The notes beneath the pieces are model-generated. The model was not told the DNA's origin, searched no databases, and saw only the letters and a list, made by a program, of their open reading frames with translations. The translations under genes were made by a program, and so were the position numbers. DNA of 64,000 nt from Peltaster fructicola (Eukaryota; Ascomycota; Dothideomycetes): the NCBI GenBank assembly GCA_001592805.2, contig CP051143.1:248001-312000 (forward strand), given 5' to 3'. Positions 1 through 11,393 of the stretch are shown one piece after another. Each line of letters begins with the position of its first letter. Position 1 is the first letter of the stretch.

Positions 1-31
1 TCTTGCTTATATGACGATCTCCTGCTAACAG

Positions 32-620
32 TGGTCCAAGATCGAACATGGACTTCGTCAGCATACGTGCCGGTGTTTATGCTGATGCATTTCCTCTGTT
101 CATGAACTGGTATCCTGAGAGCAAGGCTATTCATTTGCCAAAGCTCGAGCCGCCAGTGAGTAGTGGCTATATAGCTCTGACATCTCGAGATGAGCTTGGC
201 GAGGGTATAGCAAGTCTGTTGACCCAAGGTCTCGAGGCACATCCAAGCATCAAGCCACATGGCGAGCGCCAGATCGTGCTGTTGACATCCGCAGTCACCA
301 GCACGTTTATCGATATCGCGAATGCCATCAACAGTGTCCGCATACAGCAACAACCTGTCGATTTTCTCGAGCCAACAGAATGGGTCGAAGACGCCGCAAA
401 GACTGACCTAGGCAGCAAGTCGAAGGCTTGGTTTGAAACGAGGCTGACCTGGTTTCGAGAGATGTGCAATGGTGCTCTTGAGACAACGGACCCTGCCTTG
501 GAGACGCTGCTCGGTCGTAAGCCATTAAGTGGTGTCGAGATCGTCAAGAGCCTTGTTGGTGGCAGTAATGGCGAATATACCTGGCATCAGAACTCAGGTG
601 GTGCAAGAAGTGCCAAATAG
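32..620 (+). CDS. NmrA-like NAD(P)-binding family protein, 3' part only
   Basis: This is the C-terminal part of an NmrA-like atypical short-chain dehydrogenase; the 5' exons lie left of the window. The open frame follows a branch-like CTGCTAAC and an AG at 30-31, so I place an exon start at 32. The first ATG (48) is probably internal, because the following residues (DFVSIRAGVYADAF) match the usual mid-protein motif of the family, where a substrate-pocket strand leads into an invariant Gly-x-Tyr/Phe. The later part, including VLLTSAV and a helix-rich end, also fits. The catalytic Tyr/Lys and the Rossmann glycine motif would be upstream and cannot be checked. It ends with TAG at 618-620, 30 bp from the convergent stop of the next gene. 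Family assignment is fairly sure; substrate is unknown. Confidence 0.7.
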
Positions 621-650
621 TGATTGGGAACCCTCACTCATATCTGCCTC

Positions 651-1171
651 TCACGTAGCATGTCTAGCTCTTCTTCTGTCGTCAGTGGTGTCCTCTTCAC
701 TGTCGTCTCTAAATCCCTCCTCAAGATCTCGACTGAGTCTAGCATCACTGTGTACCTCGACATTGCCACCTCTTACCGATCGTTCTCGATGTGACAGGTC
801 GAAGCCAACCATACTTTCGCCCTCCTCTTCGCCGAACGCAACATCGTCTGCATCTTGACTGGTTCCATTCGCTGCGACTGCGGCACGGCGGCGGCGTCGT
901 CTCTCGGCGACTCGATGAAAGAAATCGGCGATGTTCATGAGGACCTGCGACGAGGCTGACGTAGGCGTGCCTACCCAAGGCTCGACTGATGCATACTGGC
1001 TGTAACGCTCGCGGTGTCGCCTGACAAGAGGTACGATGACGAATGTGATCAGGATGAAGATGAAGGCTGCAATCAAGGCTGGCGCTGTGATTATCTGGAT
1101 CGTGTCAAACCATAGACTCCACCGTGGCGCGACCAGCAACTTACCTTTACTGCATCGAGAAACCCTGCCAT
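651..1171 (-). CDS. Small single-pass membrane protein, hypothetical
   Basis: Two exons: 1171-1145 (nine codons, MAGFLDAVK) and 1094-651. A 50-bp intron, 1144-1095, runs from GTAAGT to CAG and joins the frames in phase 0. Splicing places a hydrophobic helix (IITAPALIAAFIFILITF) directly after the short N-terminus, followed by VIVPLVRRHRER, a typical stop-transfer sequence with cytosolic basic residues. The roughly 156-residue product then has a polyarginine patch (ERRRRRRAA) and an acidic Asp/Glu/Ser-rich tail. I do not recognise the family. The intron and the coherent topology support a real gene, but an unspliced frame starting further upstream cannot be excluded. It sits tail-to-tail with the NmrA-like gene on the left and has the same orientation as the formin on its right. 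Confidence 0.55.
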
Positions 1172-1601
1172 TGTGCTTCCTGGAGACAATACACTGTTGC
1201 GACGAGCATGAAAAGAGCACGCATTGGTCTTGAGAGCTGTTGATGTGGTCAGAAGACGACTAACGTCAGGAGGAACCGACGTACGCGGCAAAGACGTGGC
1301 TGATCCAGGGTTATCCCGTCTTGAGAAGCTACACAATACAAAGAGCCATATTCAAGAGCTCCTCTTGGTATCGACGCTTCTTCAGCGATGTGCTCGTACT
1401 ACTACAACAATAGCCTGCTCCTCCAAGAGAAGTAGGTTGATTACAAGGTATTTACAAACCTCCCTTTTCGAGTATTGTGTACATAAGCACTCTCCGGGAC
1501 GAGGTACGACTAGTCTCTCACGTCCTTCGCATGCTCAGACGCTGTTGGTGACGGCGGTACCACTACTGTCGTTGGAGTGGACACTTGCTGCGACTCGCCA
1601 C

Positions 1602-4600
1602 TCACACGGTTATTTCCTCCTTCTCTTCACGTCCAGCACTCTCTTCAGTGATGGCCGATTGTGTTGAGATCTCCGATGTGGCTGCTCTTCTTCGAGCACG
1701 ACGACGAGCTCTCTCATCATCAGCGCTTTCTCGTCTGCGCCTTACACGTACGCTGTCGTCTTCGTCGCCTCGAAGACCTTGTAACAGCGATGCAGCTCGA
1801 TCCGCAACATCTTCACCCTCTGAGACAGCAGCAAGCTCTCCGGCAGCTTCTTCACCCAGGCTGTCCGCAGCTATGGGGCTCAACTGCTCAATCTCTTCGT
1901 CTTCGTCGCCGATATCTGGCGCCTTTTGGCCAGAAGCAACTCGCACTTGATGACGGTCCTTCAAGCGAGCGCGACGTCGTCGGTCGCGAGTGTCCCTAGT
2001 CTGAGGAGCTGCAGCTCTGAGCTTTTCCAGCAGCGAGTCCATGGCTCCTGTGGAAGCAGGAGAGAGCGATGTATCTCCAGCGGTCAGGACGTTCCCAGCG
2101 ACAGCATTTGCCTGCTTGCGACGCATATTTGCTTCGTTTTTCCGCCATATCTCCTCGAGCACCAAGTTTTTCTCGTGTGACTTCTTGTACTCTTGCAGGA
2201 AGTTTGCCAGTTTGCTGAAGAACTCTCGTCGTGCATTCTCATCCTTTGGATCGTCGCCGAAGAAGATTAGAATCTCGTTGTAGACACGGTTCATCTCGTC
2301 GAGATACAGTTGCAGCTGTTCTGCCTTACGTCGCGCTTCCTTCATACATCGCTGTACCACTTGACTGACACGATCTTCTGGATGGAATCTGTCTGGATCA
2401 CTGAGATTGCCAGCATCGAGAGATGCTTGCACGTTGTGCACATTGTCGATATACTTCTTGGCATCATTCTGAAGCTGCTCAATGTTGACCTTGCGAGCGG
2501 GCAGCACACCAGCAATGTCTTCTGCGAAACCCTCGTACTGAGGATATTGCTGACGGACAACTCGTTCGACATAATCCATGAGTGTAGATTCGTTATTTGC
2601 GTCCTTGACCATACCAAGTCGAGCCAGTGATGACAGCTTGAAACCAAGCGCCTGTTTGTTCGTGTCGTTCATGTAATTGCCGATGTCCAAGATCAATCCA
2701 AACACGGGCATGAGCTTGACAGAGTCGCGTAGGGATTCTGACACTCCAACGACTTGCTTAAGCTTGGCAGTAATATCGTCATACTCACTCTCATAATGCC
2801 TGGTCAGGGCAAGAGCTCGCATACGAGCTTTCCAATAATGATGCAGCTCAAAGGCTGTGTAAAGATAGATTTGATCTTCCCTTGTGAGCTCATTAGGATC
2901 CTGTTCCCGGGTCGACTTGAGTGCATCCGGTCCAGTCCAGTCCTTAGAATATGGTGCCATTAATTTGGAGACATTATCTGGGATAGTGCACAGATGCTCG
3001 TGCTGAAAGAATTCCATGACAGTACTGTTGTCAAGCACTTCCTTGTCGCAGTGTATGACTGTGCGAACAAGCTCTTCCGCATCCAGGTGCGAGAACTTAG
3101 CCAAGCTGATCTGCATGCCATGTGCGAGGTCACGACTGATAATCTGTTTCTTGTCATTCTTTCCTTTACTGCTGACAGTGCCGATTTGCTTGATCTCCTT
3201 TGCCATGAAGAGCTTCTCGATCTCGTCAAGGATACCCTTCTTTGACAGTTCTTGGTATTTCTCCTCCTTCTCCTCGTGAGTGGGAGTATGAGCGGCCCAC
3301 AGAGTGACTTCAGGAGTGTCAACCTTTTCCCAATGAAGTGCTTTGAGCTTTTTCTTGGGACGTGGTGCGATTTGGCCAAGCTTGGGCGCGACCTCGAAGC
3401 TAGCCTTCGACAGCCAGCCTCCCGTCCGAGGGCCAGGCATTGGTGGTGCGCCAGGTGGTGGAGGTGGCATACCGGGAGACGACAGTGGACTGAGCATGCC
3501 ATTAGGAGCACTAGCCATAGGTGGTGGTGGTGGAGGTGCGCCAGAAGAGAAGCCCGGCATAGGTGGTGGCGGTGGAGGTGCGCCAGTAGAGAAGCCTGGC
3601 ATAGGTGGTGGGGGAGGTGGTGGTGCGCTGCCGACGAAGCCCGGCATTGAAGGTGGCGGAGGAGGCGGAGGAGCACTGCTAGAGAAACCTGGCATTAGAG
3701 GAGGCGGTGGTGGTGGACCGCCATCAAAACTTGCTACCGAAGCATCAGGAATCTTGTTCCTGGGCGTCTCCATGTCGTCTGGTGTCTTCGGTGACTCACT
3801 CTCCAAGCTGGGATGACTTGGTCCGGTCGTGATACCATCGTCGTCGTCGTCATCAGAGGCTTCCACACGCTGCTTCTTGCTGAGAAGCTCGGCAAGCATG
3901 TTATTAGCATTAGCAGCGACAGTTGGTGATACCATAGGACGCTTCATCTCCACAATCCTAGGCTTCTCAACGATCATATCAGTGTCGCTACCCATACCGC
4001 TCTCCTCGCTCTCATCGACAACAGTGTGAGCGACAGGCTTGCGCTGTATACCACTTTTTGCCCTTGCTGAGCCAAGGTACTGCATCTGAGCGTCGAATGT
4101 ATCTGCACTAACTCCAGTAGCACCCTCCATACGTTCACGCAACTCTCGCAGCTTATCAGACGGGCCAAACTGCTGAAAGACTTTGCCTTCCAGCTTGGCT
4201 TGTGTCTTTGCACGCTCGAGTTGCATTTCGAGACGATCCATAAGCCTCTCGCGATCGAGGATGCCTTGCAGCTGAGCAGGGTTGGTCTTGCCGTTAGGGT
4301 TGCCCTTCTGTGCGCTGGCCGCTGCGATGTCTTGTGCATCTCGCAGCATGAGGTAAAGCTCGCGTGTCTCCAACTCGTTCCGCTGGAGATCCGTTGCTCT
4401 GACCCGTTGTAATTCTGCCAATTCTGCTTTGAAGGCCTCATTCTGACGAGATTGGAGGTCCATGACATTGGCTTGCTCTGCGAGCTGCTTCTGCAACTTT
4501 GCAACAAGCCCTTCAGCACCAAGCTCGACCTTTGACTGCATCTCGTCTCGTTCTGCAATTGCAGAGTCTGCAATAAGTCGTGCTTGATGTGCATCCTCTC

Positions 4601-6735
4601 GAGCCTGTCGAGCTTCCGAATCTGTGTATAACTTGTCCAGCAAGTTCTGCACGGTGAAGTTTAACGACTGTTTGAGGTCCATATCAGGTAGCCTGCGATC
4701 CATCGCCACATACGCAAGCATGCTGTCTACCAGCTGGAACATTCGTAGACGATCCTCACCCTCGTTCTCTCTGATAAGCAGCAAGTGCTGCAGTGCTGAC
4801 AGGAAGTAGTCGCCTTCTCGTGTACCACCAATCTTCTTCTGTATAACATCGACAATCTGCGCCGGATCGTTCATGTCCTTGGTTTCACCCTCGACAGAGT
4901 CCACCATGGAGCTGTTTTCCCTCTCGAGCATGTCCTCATAGTCGATTGCTTCATTCGTCCTGTATCGTTCAATCTGCTTGTCGATGATCTCGTATTGGAA
5001 GCCCTCCATCTTCTGGAGAATGCGCTTCAAGCCACAGCCAACGAATTGTGCTCGGATATGACATCGTAGCTGCAGATCACGCTCTGGTGCGTCTACTACC
5101 ATGTTGACGAGCAAGAGAGACGCGACAGCATACTCCATGAGTAGGTTTTCCATGCCGATACCTCCAGATCGTACCTCGTCTGAGGCACCAACCAGAGAGC
5201 CCATCTTGCCACGTCCATCGATGGTGACCTCCACAATACGCATCCATGAGTCAAAACGGCCATTCTCTCCTTGCTGTGATTTGAGAAAGTCCAGTGCTTG
5301 CAGGACTTTGAGATGTCCTTCTCCGTCGGCCCAATGGCACAAGAAGGTCAATACCTCAGATACAAGCTTCCTGGTGTTCAGTCGTGGCGATGTCAACGAG
5401 GCTGCCAGGGCCATAATGATCTTGTCATGCTGGAGAGCATTATCCGCGCCATGCTTGTTGTTCATCAATGACTTCATGCATTTGACAATATCGTATTCTC
5501 GATCAAGGTCCCGCTCTGTACTCATTCCAGTGACCGGAGCAGGACCAGATTGTTGTCGTTTGTTGATCTTGTTAAGGAGGTTCGCCAGAGCAATCTGACC
5601 TTGTGCATCGATGAAGTGTCGCACCCAGTTTATTGGCTGCGTTCGTAACGACACAGCCAGACTCTGAATCTGTTTCGGAGTAATGCTGTTGTCCAGAAGC
5701 TTCTTCACATACCATTCTGGACTGCCCTCTTCATCGGCTCGTGTGATTATGCTTCCCTGAAGTTGACCGTCCTGCTGTTGCATTGTGGTTCTCGCCATTG
5801 TCCGTCTCTTTTGCTCGCCCTGCCATTCTGATAATCTGTCCTGGTGCACTAGTGTCCATTTCTTGTTGATAGGATAGGCCTCCATCTGTCTGCGTGCCTG
5901 CTCTGGTAGAGATTTCCAACCACGCTTGTGCATCAACTCCAGGAATTCTCTCTCAATGATTCTATCGTCCTTTGGTCGTTGTAGATGAAAGCCCTCTGGA
6001 GAGAATGCGGTTGCGCTCGAAGATGCAGAACTCGGAGATTGGCCAGCATGCAGCTTCTCCAGGCCTGACGAAAGAGACAATTGCGGCAATATCGAATGCG
6101 ACCCAAAATTTATGTTGAAAGAGGGCTGGCTCACATTGGGATGAGCTTGTGGACGTTTGTCGTGTGATGTCGTCGATCGTATACTTCGTTGGTCCTCGCT
6201 GGAGCCTCTGGATGGCGGGTATGTACCGTTCAGTGTTGAGCTATCCGATTCGAATGACTTCGATGCTCCTGCTCTTGAGTAGCCATGCTGCGTTGACGGC
6301 CGAGGTGTTTGTAGTGTGTCGAATGCCGGATACTGATGAAAGTCTGTACCGCCTTTGTTCAAGTGATGAGGTAGGGGATCTCGCCTCGATGCGGGTCGCT
6401 CACCATTGTTCATCAGTATAGGTGCCTTTGTGTCGCGCGACACGGAGTCGTAAGGTATACTTGTGATAACTCCTGCCTGCATTGCGATGCCATTACCAGC
6501 CATATCATCCGATGGCGCCCTCCTGTGTCCAAACTTCTCCGCCTCCGCATCTAATGTCGAGATGGAGCTTCGGTGTGACCTTCGTGATGCCACAGAAGGC
6601 GCATAGTTGGCAGGTATAGAGGGTGTAGGTGGAATACCGAGGAGTCATTGTTCGCTTTGTCCTTCTTGCTGCTGCGCGAAAGAACGATTTGCCGCCACTG
6701 GACTGTCGTGACTTGTCGCTGCCACTTGAGAACAT
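1602..6735 (-). CDS. sepA: Formin, SepA/Bni1/diaphanous type
   Basis: A large formin that nucleates and elongates unbranched actin filaments at hyphal tips and septa. The main open frame, counted from 6593 (about 1,660 residues), contains in order: a Ser-rich N-terminus; a GTPase-binding/FH3 region from about 211 (DRIIEREFLELMHKRGW); a coiled coil at about 660-830; a proline-rich FH1 at about 958-1051 with five poly-Pro blocks separated by MPGF; an FH2 domain at about 1077-1494, beginning KKKLKALHWEKVD; and a DAD-like autoinhibitory motif (MDSLLEKLRAAAP followed by basic residues) at about 1518. The first ATG with a sensible N-terminus (MFSSGSDKSRQSSGGKSFF) is at 6735, in another frame. Two small indels, or a 58-bp intron (about 6649-6592, weak GTATTC donor), would connect it. 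Identity is certain; the first 50 codons are not. Confidence 0.95.
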
Positions 6736-8540
6736 ACTGCTTGAGGCAGCTGCCCAGCGTGACTTGTGCTCCAGATACTGCCAGTGTTCCTGCTGTCCCT
6801 GCCTGCCTGTGGGCGGTTCTTCTGTGCTCTGCTAGGACTCGATAGGCCTGAACGAGTGAGCACAGACGCTGATGCCAGAGCAGAAGACAAGAACGCTCAG
6901 GTGAATGATGTTGAATGTGTTGTCTGCTGTTACCGTTACGAAGCGTGGGTCTTTCGCTGGTCAGCCCCTGCTTCCATTAAAATGTGGGATAGGCGGTGCT
7001 AATGCGAAACTTTATTTTGTCCAACGCTTGTCGACACTCCTGTTGATTGATCACCTAGTGAGCCATCTAGCTTCGTGAGACATTTCCAAGCTGCGGTGCC
7101 TTCACACCAGAATTGAGGATATCTCATCACTCACGCAGTGCTCTCAACCCGCATCCTGTCCACCAGATATCGAAGTAAGACTCTCAGAGCACCTATATCT
7201 ATCGTTCTGCCGAATCTCGAAGCCTCGAAAGTCTTCTAGTGTGCCTGTCCCAGGAACGGAGGTCTTATTTGGCTCCTGAATCACACATGGACACCTTGGG
7301 GAACTCTCGGAGCCGTCTGAATTTGCAGAGCTATAGGAGTGAGCCTTCAGAGCCTTAGAACCTGAGCTCAACAGCCGCTGAGCTGTTTTGAGTGAGATAT
7401 CAGAGTGTGAAAGACTCTGATTTCGCGGTAATTGCTGGTGATTTAGTGACCTGTATGGCTCATTGGCTTCTCGAACAGGTTGCTATCAAATACAGTGTTG
7501 AGGTCTGATGACAAAGCACTCAGAAGCCTGTGCAAGACCTATAACAGCTTCGGACAGGCCTACGGGGTCTGCGACGTCTTCATAGCAGCCTACAAGGCCT
7601 ATAACATCTCCAGAGCAGCTTTTCAGACCCATAACAACTTCCGAACAGCTTAAATCGCCCACGATGACTTCAGAGAAGCTTACAACATCTACAACGCTTT
7701 GGGGAAGCTCACAACACTTACAAAGCCATCAAGATGCCTATAACACCTTCAAAAGAGCCTACAAGGCCGACAAGACCCACAAGAACATACAAGACCTTCT
7801 GAGATGCCTGCAAGATCTCTGACACCTTCTACAAGCTTGAGACGACCTATAACACCTACACAAGAGCCTAGAAGGTATCGGGCATGTTCATAGAAGCCTT
7901 GAGTGCGTCTTGGCGATCAACTTGAGCATTCGACCCACTGATCACCTTGGCAGACGCATTCGGTTTATATTGCGACCATTTTCACTTGTCTACACCTTCG
8001 ACACCACCTACACAGCGGCCACTTACGCTCGCAGCTCACTCGCGGCCTTGAGCAGTGAGTCTACGGTCAAATTTGAGCCTTCGAAGGACTGATTTCGTGG
8101 TAAGACAGTGTGAGTCCATATTGCGACAGCTCCCAATTCTCTACTACCAATTCTGAACACCTACAACCTCCACATCTACACGGTGCGAGCGATAACAGCA
8201 GCGAGGAGCCTCAGAGCAGCGAGAAAGCAGTGCTATCGAGCTCTTAATGGGTGTTGAGTGTCGAAGCTTGAAGTCCGAAGTGCGTGGTGCAAGCTTTCCT
8301 CCCTCTGGACGACCATCATGGTGCACCGTGAAGTCGCATCGGATAGGGACTGTGTGGACTATGTTATACTACCTTGACCGATCCCTACAGTGTCAATGGT
8401 GCGCCATGCAGTCGCATCGGTCAGACGATATATAGACTACCTTGAGGAGATGTATAGACTACCTTGGTCGATGACTGTAGTTCGATAGTGCGCCGTGAAG
8501 TCGCATCGGATGTTGTAGTATGGAAACTTGACTTTGGCGC
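6736..8540. other. Gene-free spacer between formin and Saf4
   Basis: No convincing gene is visible in 1.8 kb. The first few hundred bases must hold the formin promoter. The rest is low-complexity and diverged-repeat sequence, including a 30-bp array and an 80-90-bp array listed separately. A short shared motif, GATTTCGYGGTAA, occurs on both sides of the 30-bp array (about 7417 and 8089). Open frames here are under 90 codons and have no family features. Confidence 0.6.
7500..7890. repeat. Degenerate ~30-bp tandem repeat, about 13 units
   Basis: Successive units begin with AGCCTAC/AGCTTAC, carry a CCTATAACA core and end in CTTCAGAGC-like sequence; spacing is close to 30 bp through most of the block. 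Units differ at roughly a third of positions, so the array is old. No reading frame is maintained through it. Confidence 0.7.
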
Positions 8541-8558
8541 TCATCCAAACGGATCAAG
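8321..8558. repeat. 80-90-bp repeat, three units, last one overlapping the Saf4 stop codon
   Basis: The motif GTGCRCCRTGAAGTCGCATC starts near 8321, 8399 and 8488 (spacings 78 and 89 bp), with related CTACCTTGACCGAT-like sequence between copies. The third copy runs on through GTTGTAGTATGG and GGCGCTCATCCAAACGGATCA, which includes the last codons and stop of the Saf4-like gene on the other strand. A fourth copy lies 20 kb away near 28853. Confidence 0.75.
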
Positions 8559-9362
8559 TGTGCTGCGGGTATTCCTGATCAAATCTCGTTGCAGTGAAGT
8601 CTTCAGCATCGAGCTGTCAGCACGACCTTTGCTCGAATCTGACTTGCTCCTTAGTTGACCGAATGTCACCAATCTAGCTTGTTCTGCATCTTCCTCTGTC
8701 GTAGGGAGCATGTCAATATCCGTACCAATACGGTCTTTCAGGGATTGTGTTGCCATGTCTTCTCGCTTTCGTAGCTTGCGATCGTGTCGGAAAGTATTTC
8801 TCAGCTTGCGATTCGAGTCCCATGGATCTTCCCAGGCTTGTTGACGATCGCGATACAAGTCTTGAATCCTTTTGGCATTGTCTGCAGTCTGTATCTTTTC
8901 TTCATTCTTGGCTTCGAGCTCTGCAAAAGCATCCTCCCTTCGTCGAGCACGTTCCTCGTCTGTCAGTATTGGCAAGCCATCGTGGCCTTCACGGACTCTG
9001 TCTGCAGACTCGCCATAGTCTCGTGCTTTGCCGCCAGCTGTGACCACATAGGCAGTGTTCTTGGGATCTGTCTTGATCACGATAGCACCGCCACAGGCGA
9101 CGTGCTTGAGCTCGAATTGCCAGATGGGTGTACTGAAGTAGTACCCGATCTTCTTCTTGCTCGCGTTGAAACGTACGCCCTGACCGATGATCGCATGTGG
9201 CTGACACGTATGACACCAGACAGCGTATGGCATCTCAAAACGCACAGTCTGCGTGCCATCTTTGCGCAAGGTGCCAGGGGCTCTCTTCTTGTTTAGTTTG
9301 TTACCGCTCGTTGTACCTTCTGACTCCGGAGGGACATATCGTCCCATATTAAAGCCCTGCAT
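8541..9362 (-). CDS. saf4: CWC16/Yju2 family splicing factor, CCDC130/Saf4-like
   Basis: Single-exon gene of 273 residues in the CWC16 family of spliceosome-associated proteins. The CCDC130/Saf4 branch is indicated by the start MQGFNMGRYVPP, the block TVRFEMPYAVWCHTC with the zinc-binding Cys pair, VRFNASKKKIGYYFSTPIW and the TDPKNTAYVV strand. An Arg/Glu-rich helical region follows (residues about 140-230). I chose the ATG at 9362, not the in-frame ATG at 9380, because family members begin with MQGFNMGRY; the six extra codons may be 5' leader. The last residues before the stop (LDPFG) lie in sequence shared with a dispersed repeat, so the extreme C-terminus may be repeat-derived. The product is expected in the nucleus, acting in pre-mRNA splicing. 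Confidence 0.88.
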   Translation of the reverse strand: MQGFNMGRYVPPESEGTTSGNKLNKKRAPGTLRKDGTQTVRFEMPYAVWCHTCQPHAIIGQGVRFNASKKKIGYYFSTPIWQFELKHVACGGAIVIKTDPKNTAYVVTAGGKARDYGESADRVREGHDGLPILTDEERARRREDAFAELEAKNEEKIQTADNAKRIQDLYRDRQQAWEDPWDSNRKLRNTFRHDRKLRKREDMATQSLKDRIGTDIDMLPTTEEDAEQARLVTFGQLRSKSDSSKGRADSSMLKTSLQRDLIRNTRSTLDPFG

Positions 9363-10387
9363 CTTGAACCAGGTCCACACATAGAGTGTTGACCAGGGCT
9401 GGCTATTGTCTCAAGGGACGATCGCATTATATTCGGAGGACTTGCATAAGCATCGAGTCAGGGTATACGTTCTTGAGCTCTCGGTCATGGGTGAATGCAG
9501 GAGGAAAGGCAGATCCACTGACGTTGGAATTCATTCAAGCGTGCGGGCAAGCAAAGACAGGATCTGCCCTACAGTCGACGGTTCGACGTCACCAATCCTC
9601 TCCAAGCCATCTTGCGTCCTCACAGCTCGCTTCAGCCTTCAAACTTTTGCAGTCACGCAGCTGAGTACTCCATGTAGAGCTCAGATCAACGGCATGGCAA
9701 GCCTATCACACAAACTACGATGCCGGCTGAGTCTTGCGGTGCTGAGAGGCGTAAATCAGATCCTTACAACGTCCTAGCCCTATGCATCTGCATTGCAAAA
9801 CCACTGGCTATGGCTTGCAAGCATGGGTCTATCTGCAGGGCTGGGTACTGAGATGGCGTCTGATGTGTCTGACATCCAGCCACCTGGCCGTCCGAGGGTT
9901 GAGATGCAAGCTTATCGCTGCAAGACTCGTCTCGGACACTTTGATGCTCTGTATATATGCAGAAGCACCAAAAGGAGTGCCTGCTACTGACACACTATTA
10001 CCCACTGATCACAAGTCGAGCTGGACAACGGATACACGGTCTCACAGCTTGAGTTTCTTCAACCATCTGAAGCAACGTATCTGCTGATGTTTTCGCTCCA
10101 TTTAGATATGGCAGAAGTTGCACAACCTCAGGGACGTATGCAGCCTTGCTCGACAACCAGCCGAGGCCTCACGTTGTTACACACAGATCTGCATAACAGC
10201 AGGGGTATAAAAAAAGCTGTTTCAGTGCTTGGTCAAGTGCTGTGTACAATGCCCTGTAAACCTTCTCTCCTCATCCCTACAATTCTTCAGCTTCTGATGT
10301 ATACGACGACGGAGCTGAACTTTAGTATAAGTATCACTACGCTTTCACTCCTGTCATTCTTCACAGTTCGTCCCGTCGCTCAGCACA
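9363..10387. promoter_or_regulatory. Divergent promoter region of saf4 and the NTF2-like secreted gene
   Basis: About 1 kb separates the two starts, with no supported gene inside. A TATA-like TATAAAAAAA lies at 10206-10215, 173 bp upstream of the secreted-protein ATG, followed by a pyrimidine-rich stretch (about 10260-10380) typical of fungal core promoters. Small open frames here lack features. Confidence 0.45.
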
Positions 10388-11089
10388 ATGAAGTCCTTCG
10401 TTCTTGCAACTCTTACACTTCTCGCCGTTGGTATATCAGCGATACCACAAGCGCCTACCCTCAATGCACTTACCGAAGTGCTGGCACGATCAGATCTTTA
10501 CGCTCGGGATGATAATGCTGCAGATGGCTTCAGCGACTCAGATGGGAACAATTGCTTGACAGCTAAGCGAGCTCAGCAGGTCGCAGTCAACTTCAGGACT
10601 CTCATCACCAACTATACTGAATCAATGGCCAATGCTTCGTTGACCGTCGACTTTACCGACTACTCTGATAGTGTCAATGAGCTCATTGACAATGGTTGTC
10701 CATCAGGTCCAAGGCCTGTAAGTCTCAGAGCCATTGTCGAACCCATGCTGATGAAGTATAGCTCGGATCAGCTACCTTCACCTCACGGGCGAACTTCGAG
10801 CAGCTCCAAGCTGGTCAGCCTCAAATCCCATTCAAGCAGCTGAACATTTGGCATACTTGCCATGCTGTGAGTCATGCACTTGATACCAGGTAACCCTGAC
10901 AATCATCAGGTCATCATCCGATGGGTGTCCAACATGTCACCAAACATTGTCACCGGCATCATCGTGATAGAAACTGTGCCTGCACCATCCGGCTCGAAGT
11001 ACATGGACTTGATCAAGCTTGTATACTCGGAGCTTAACAGTGGTGCTTGGTTGTACAATCTTGGCGTATTCAAGCCAACATGCAGCTAG
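10388..11089 (+). CDS. Secreted NTF2-like fold protein
   Basis: Three exons, 10388-10717, 10762-10866 and 10910-11089, encode 204 residues. The introns are 44 and 43 bp, both phase 0, with GTAAGT..TAG and GTGAGT..CAG ends; the second contains a CCTGAC branch motif. The N-terminus (KSFVLATLTLLAVGISA) is a clear signal peptide. The mature part reads as one domain: NNCLTAKRAQQVAVNF, DFTDYSDSVN, LGSATFTSRANFEQLQ, NIWHTCHAVIIRW and SGAWLYNLGVFKPTC. This order (helices, a DFTDYSDS loop, then long strands ending in a GAWxxNLGV motif) is typical of secreted fungal NTF2-like proteins. There are four cysteines (in NNCLT, DNGCP, HTCHA and PTC). Function in the family is unknown; a role at the cell surface or toward a host is only conjecture. 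Confidence 0.8.
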
Positions 11090-11393
11090 ACAGCACAGAG
11101 GGAGAACACTAGTTGTCCTGTGCTAGTCTGCTCAGAGCACTCTGTGGAAGTCAAAACAGAACGAGTTATATGGTAAATACGCATAACTAGCATCCTATGT
11201 ACACATTGCGAACCAGGTTCAGCGTCCAGCCTCAGACGGCCTGTATTATAGTGCAAATGGATCGATGCCAAGGATTGCAGGATCTTGTATGACATCTCGA
11301 TCATGCCTGCACGTTTAGGCCATTCACATCGAGCTCATCGTTCCGCGAAACTAGTATTGACCAAGGCTATGCATTACCGTAATGTACTCTGCT
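11090..11393. other. Short intergenic gap between convergent genes
   Basis: A 304-bp gap between the NTF2-like gene and the FAD monooxygenase, which converge. It must hold both 3' UTRs. No gene, RNA or repeat is visible. Confidence 0.5.

Noticed and set aside
3343-3816. Glycine-rich 157-codon frame on the plus strand
   Set aside because: It is the antisense of the formin FH1 poly-proline region.
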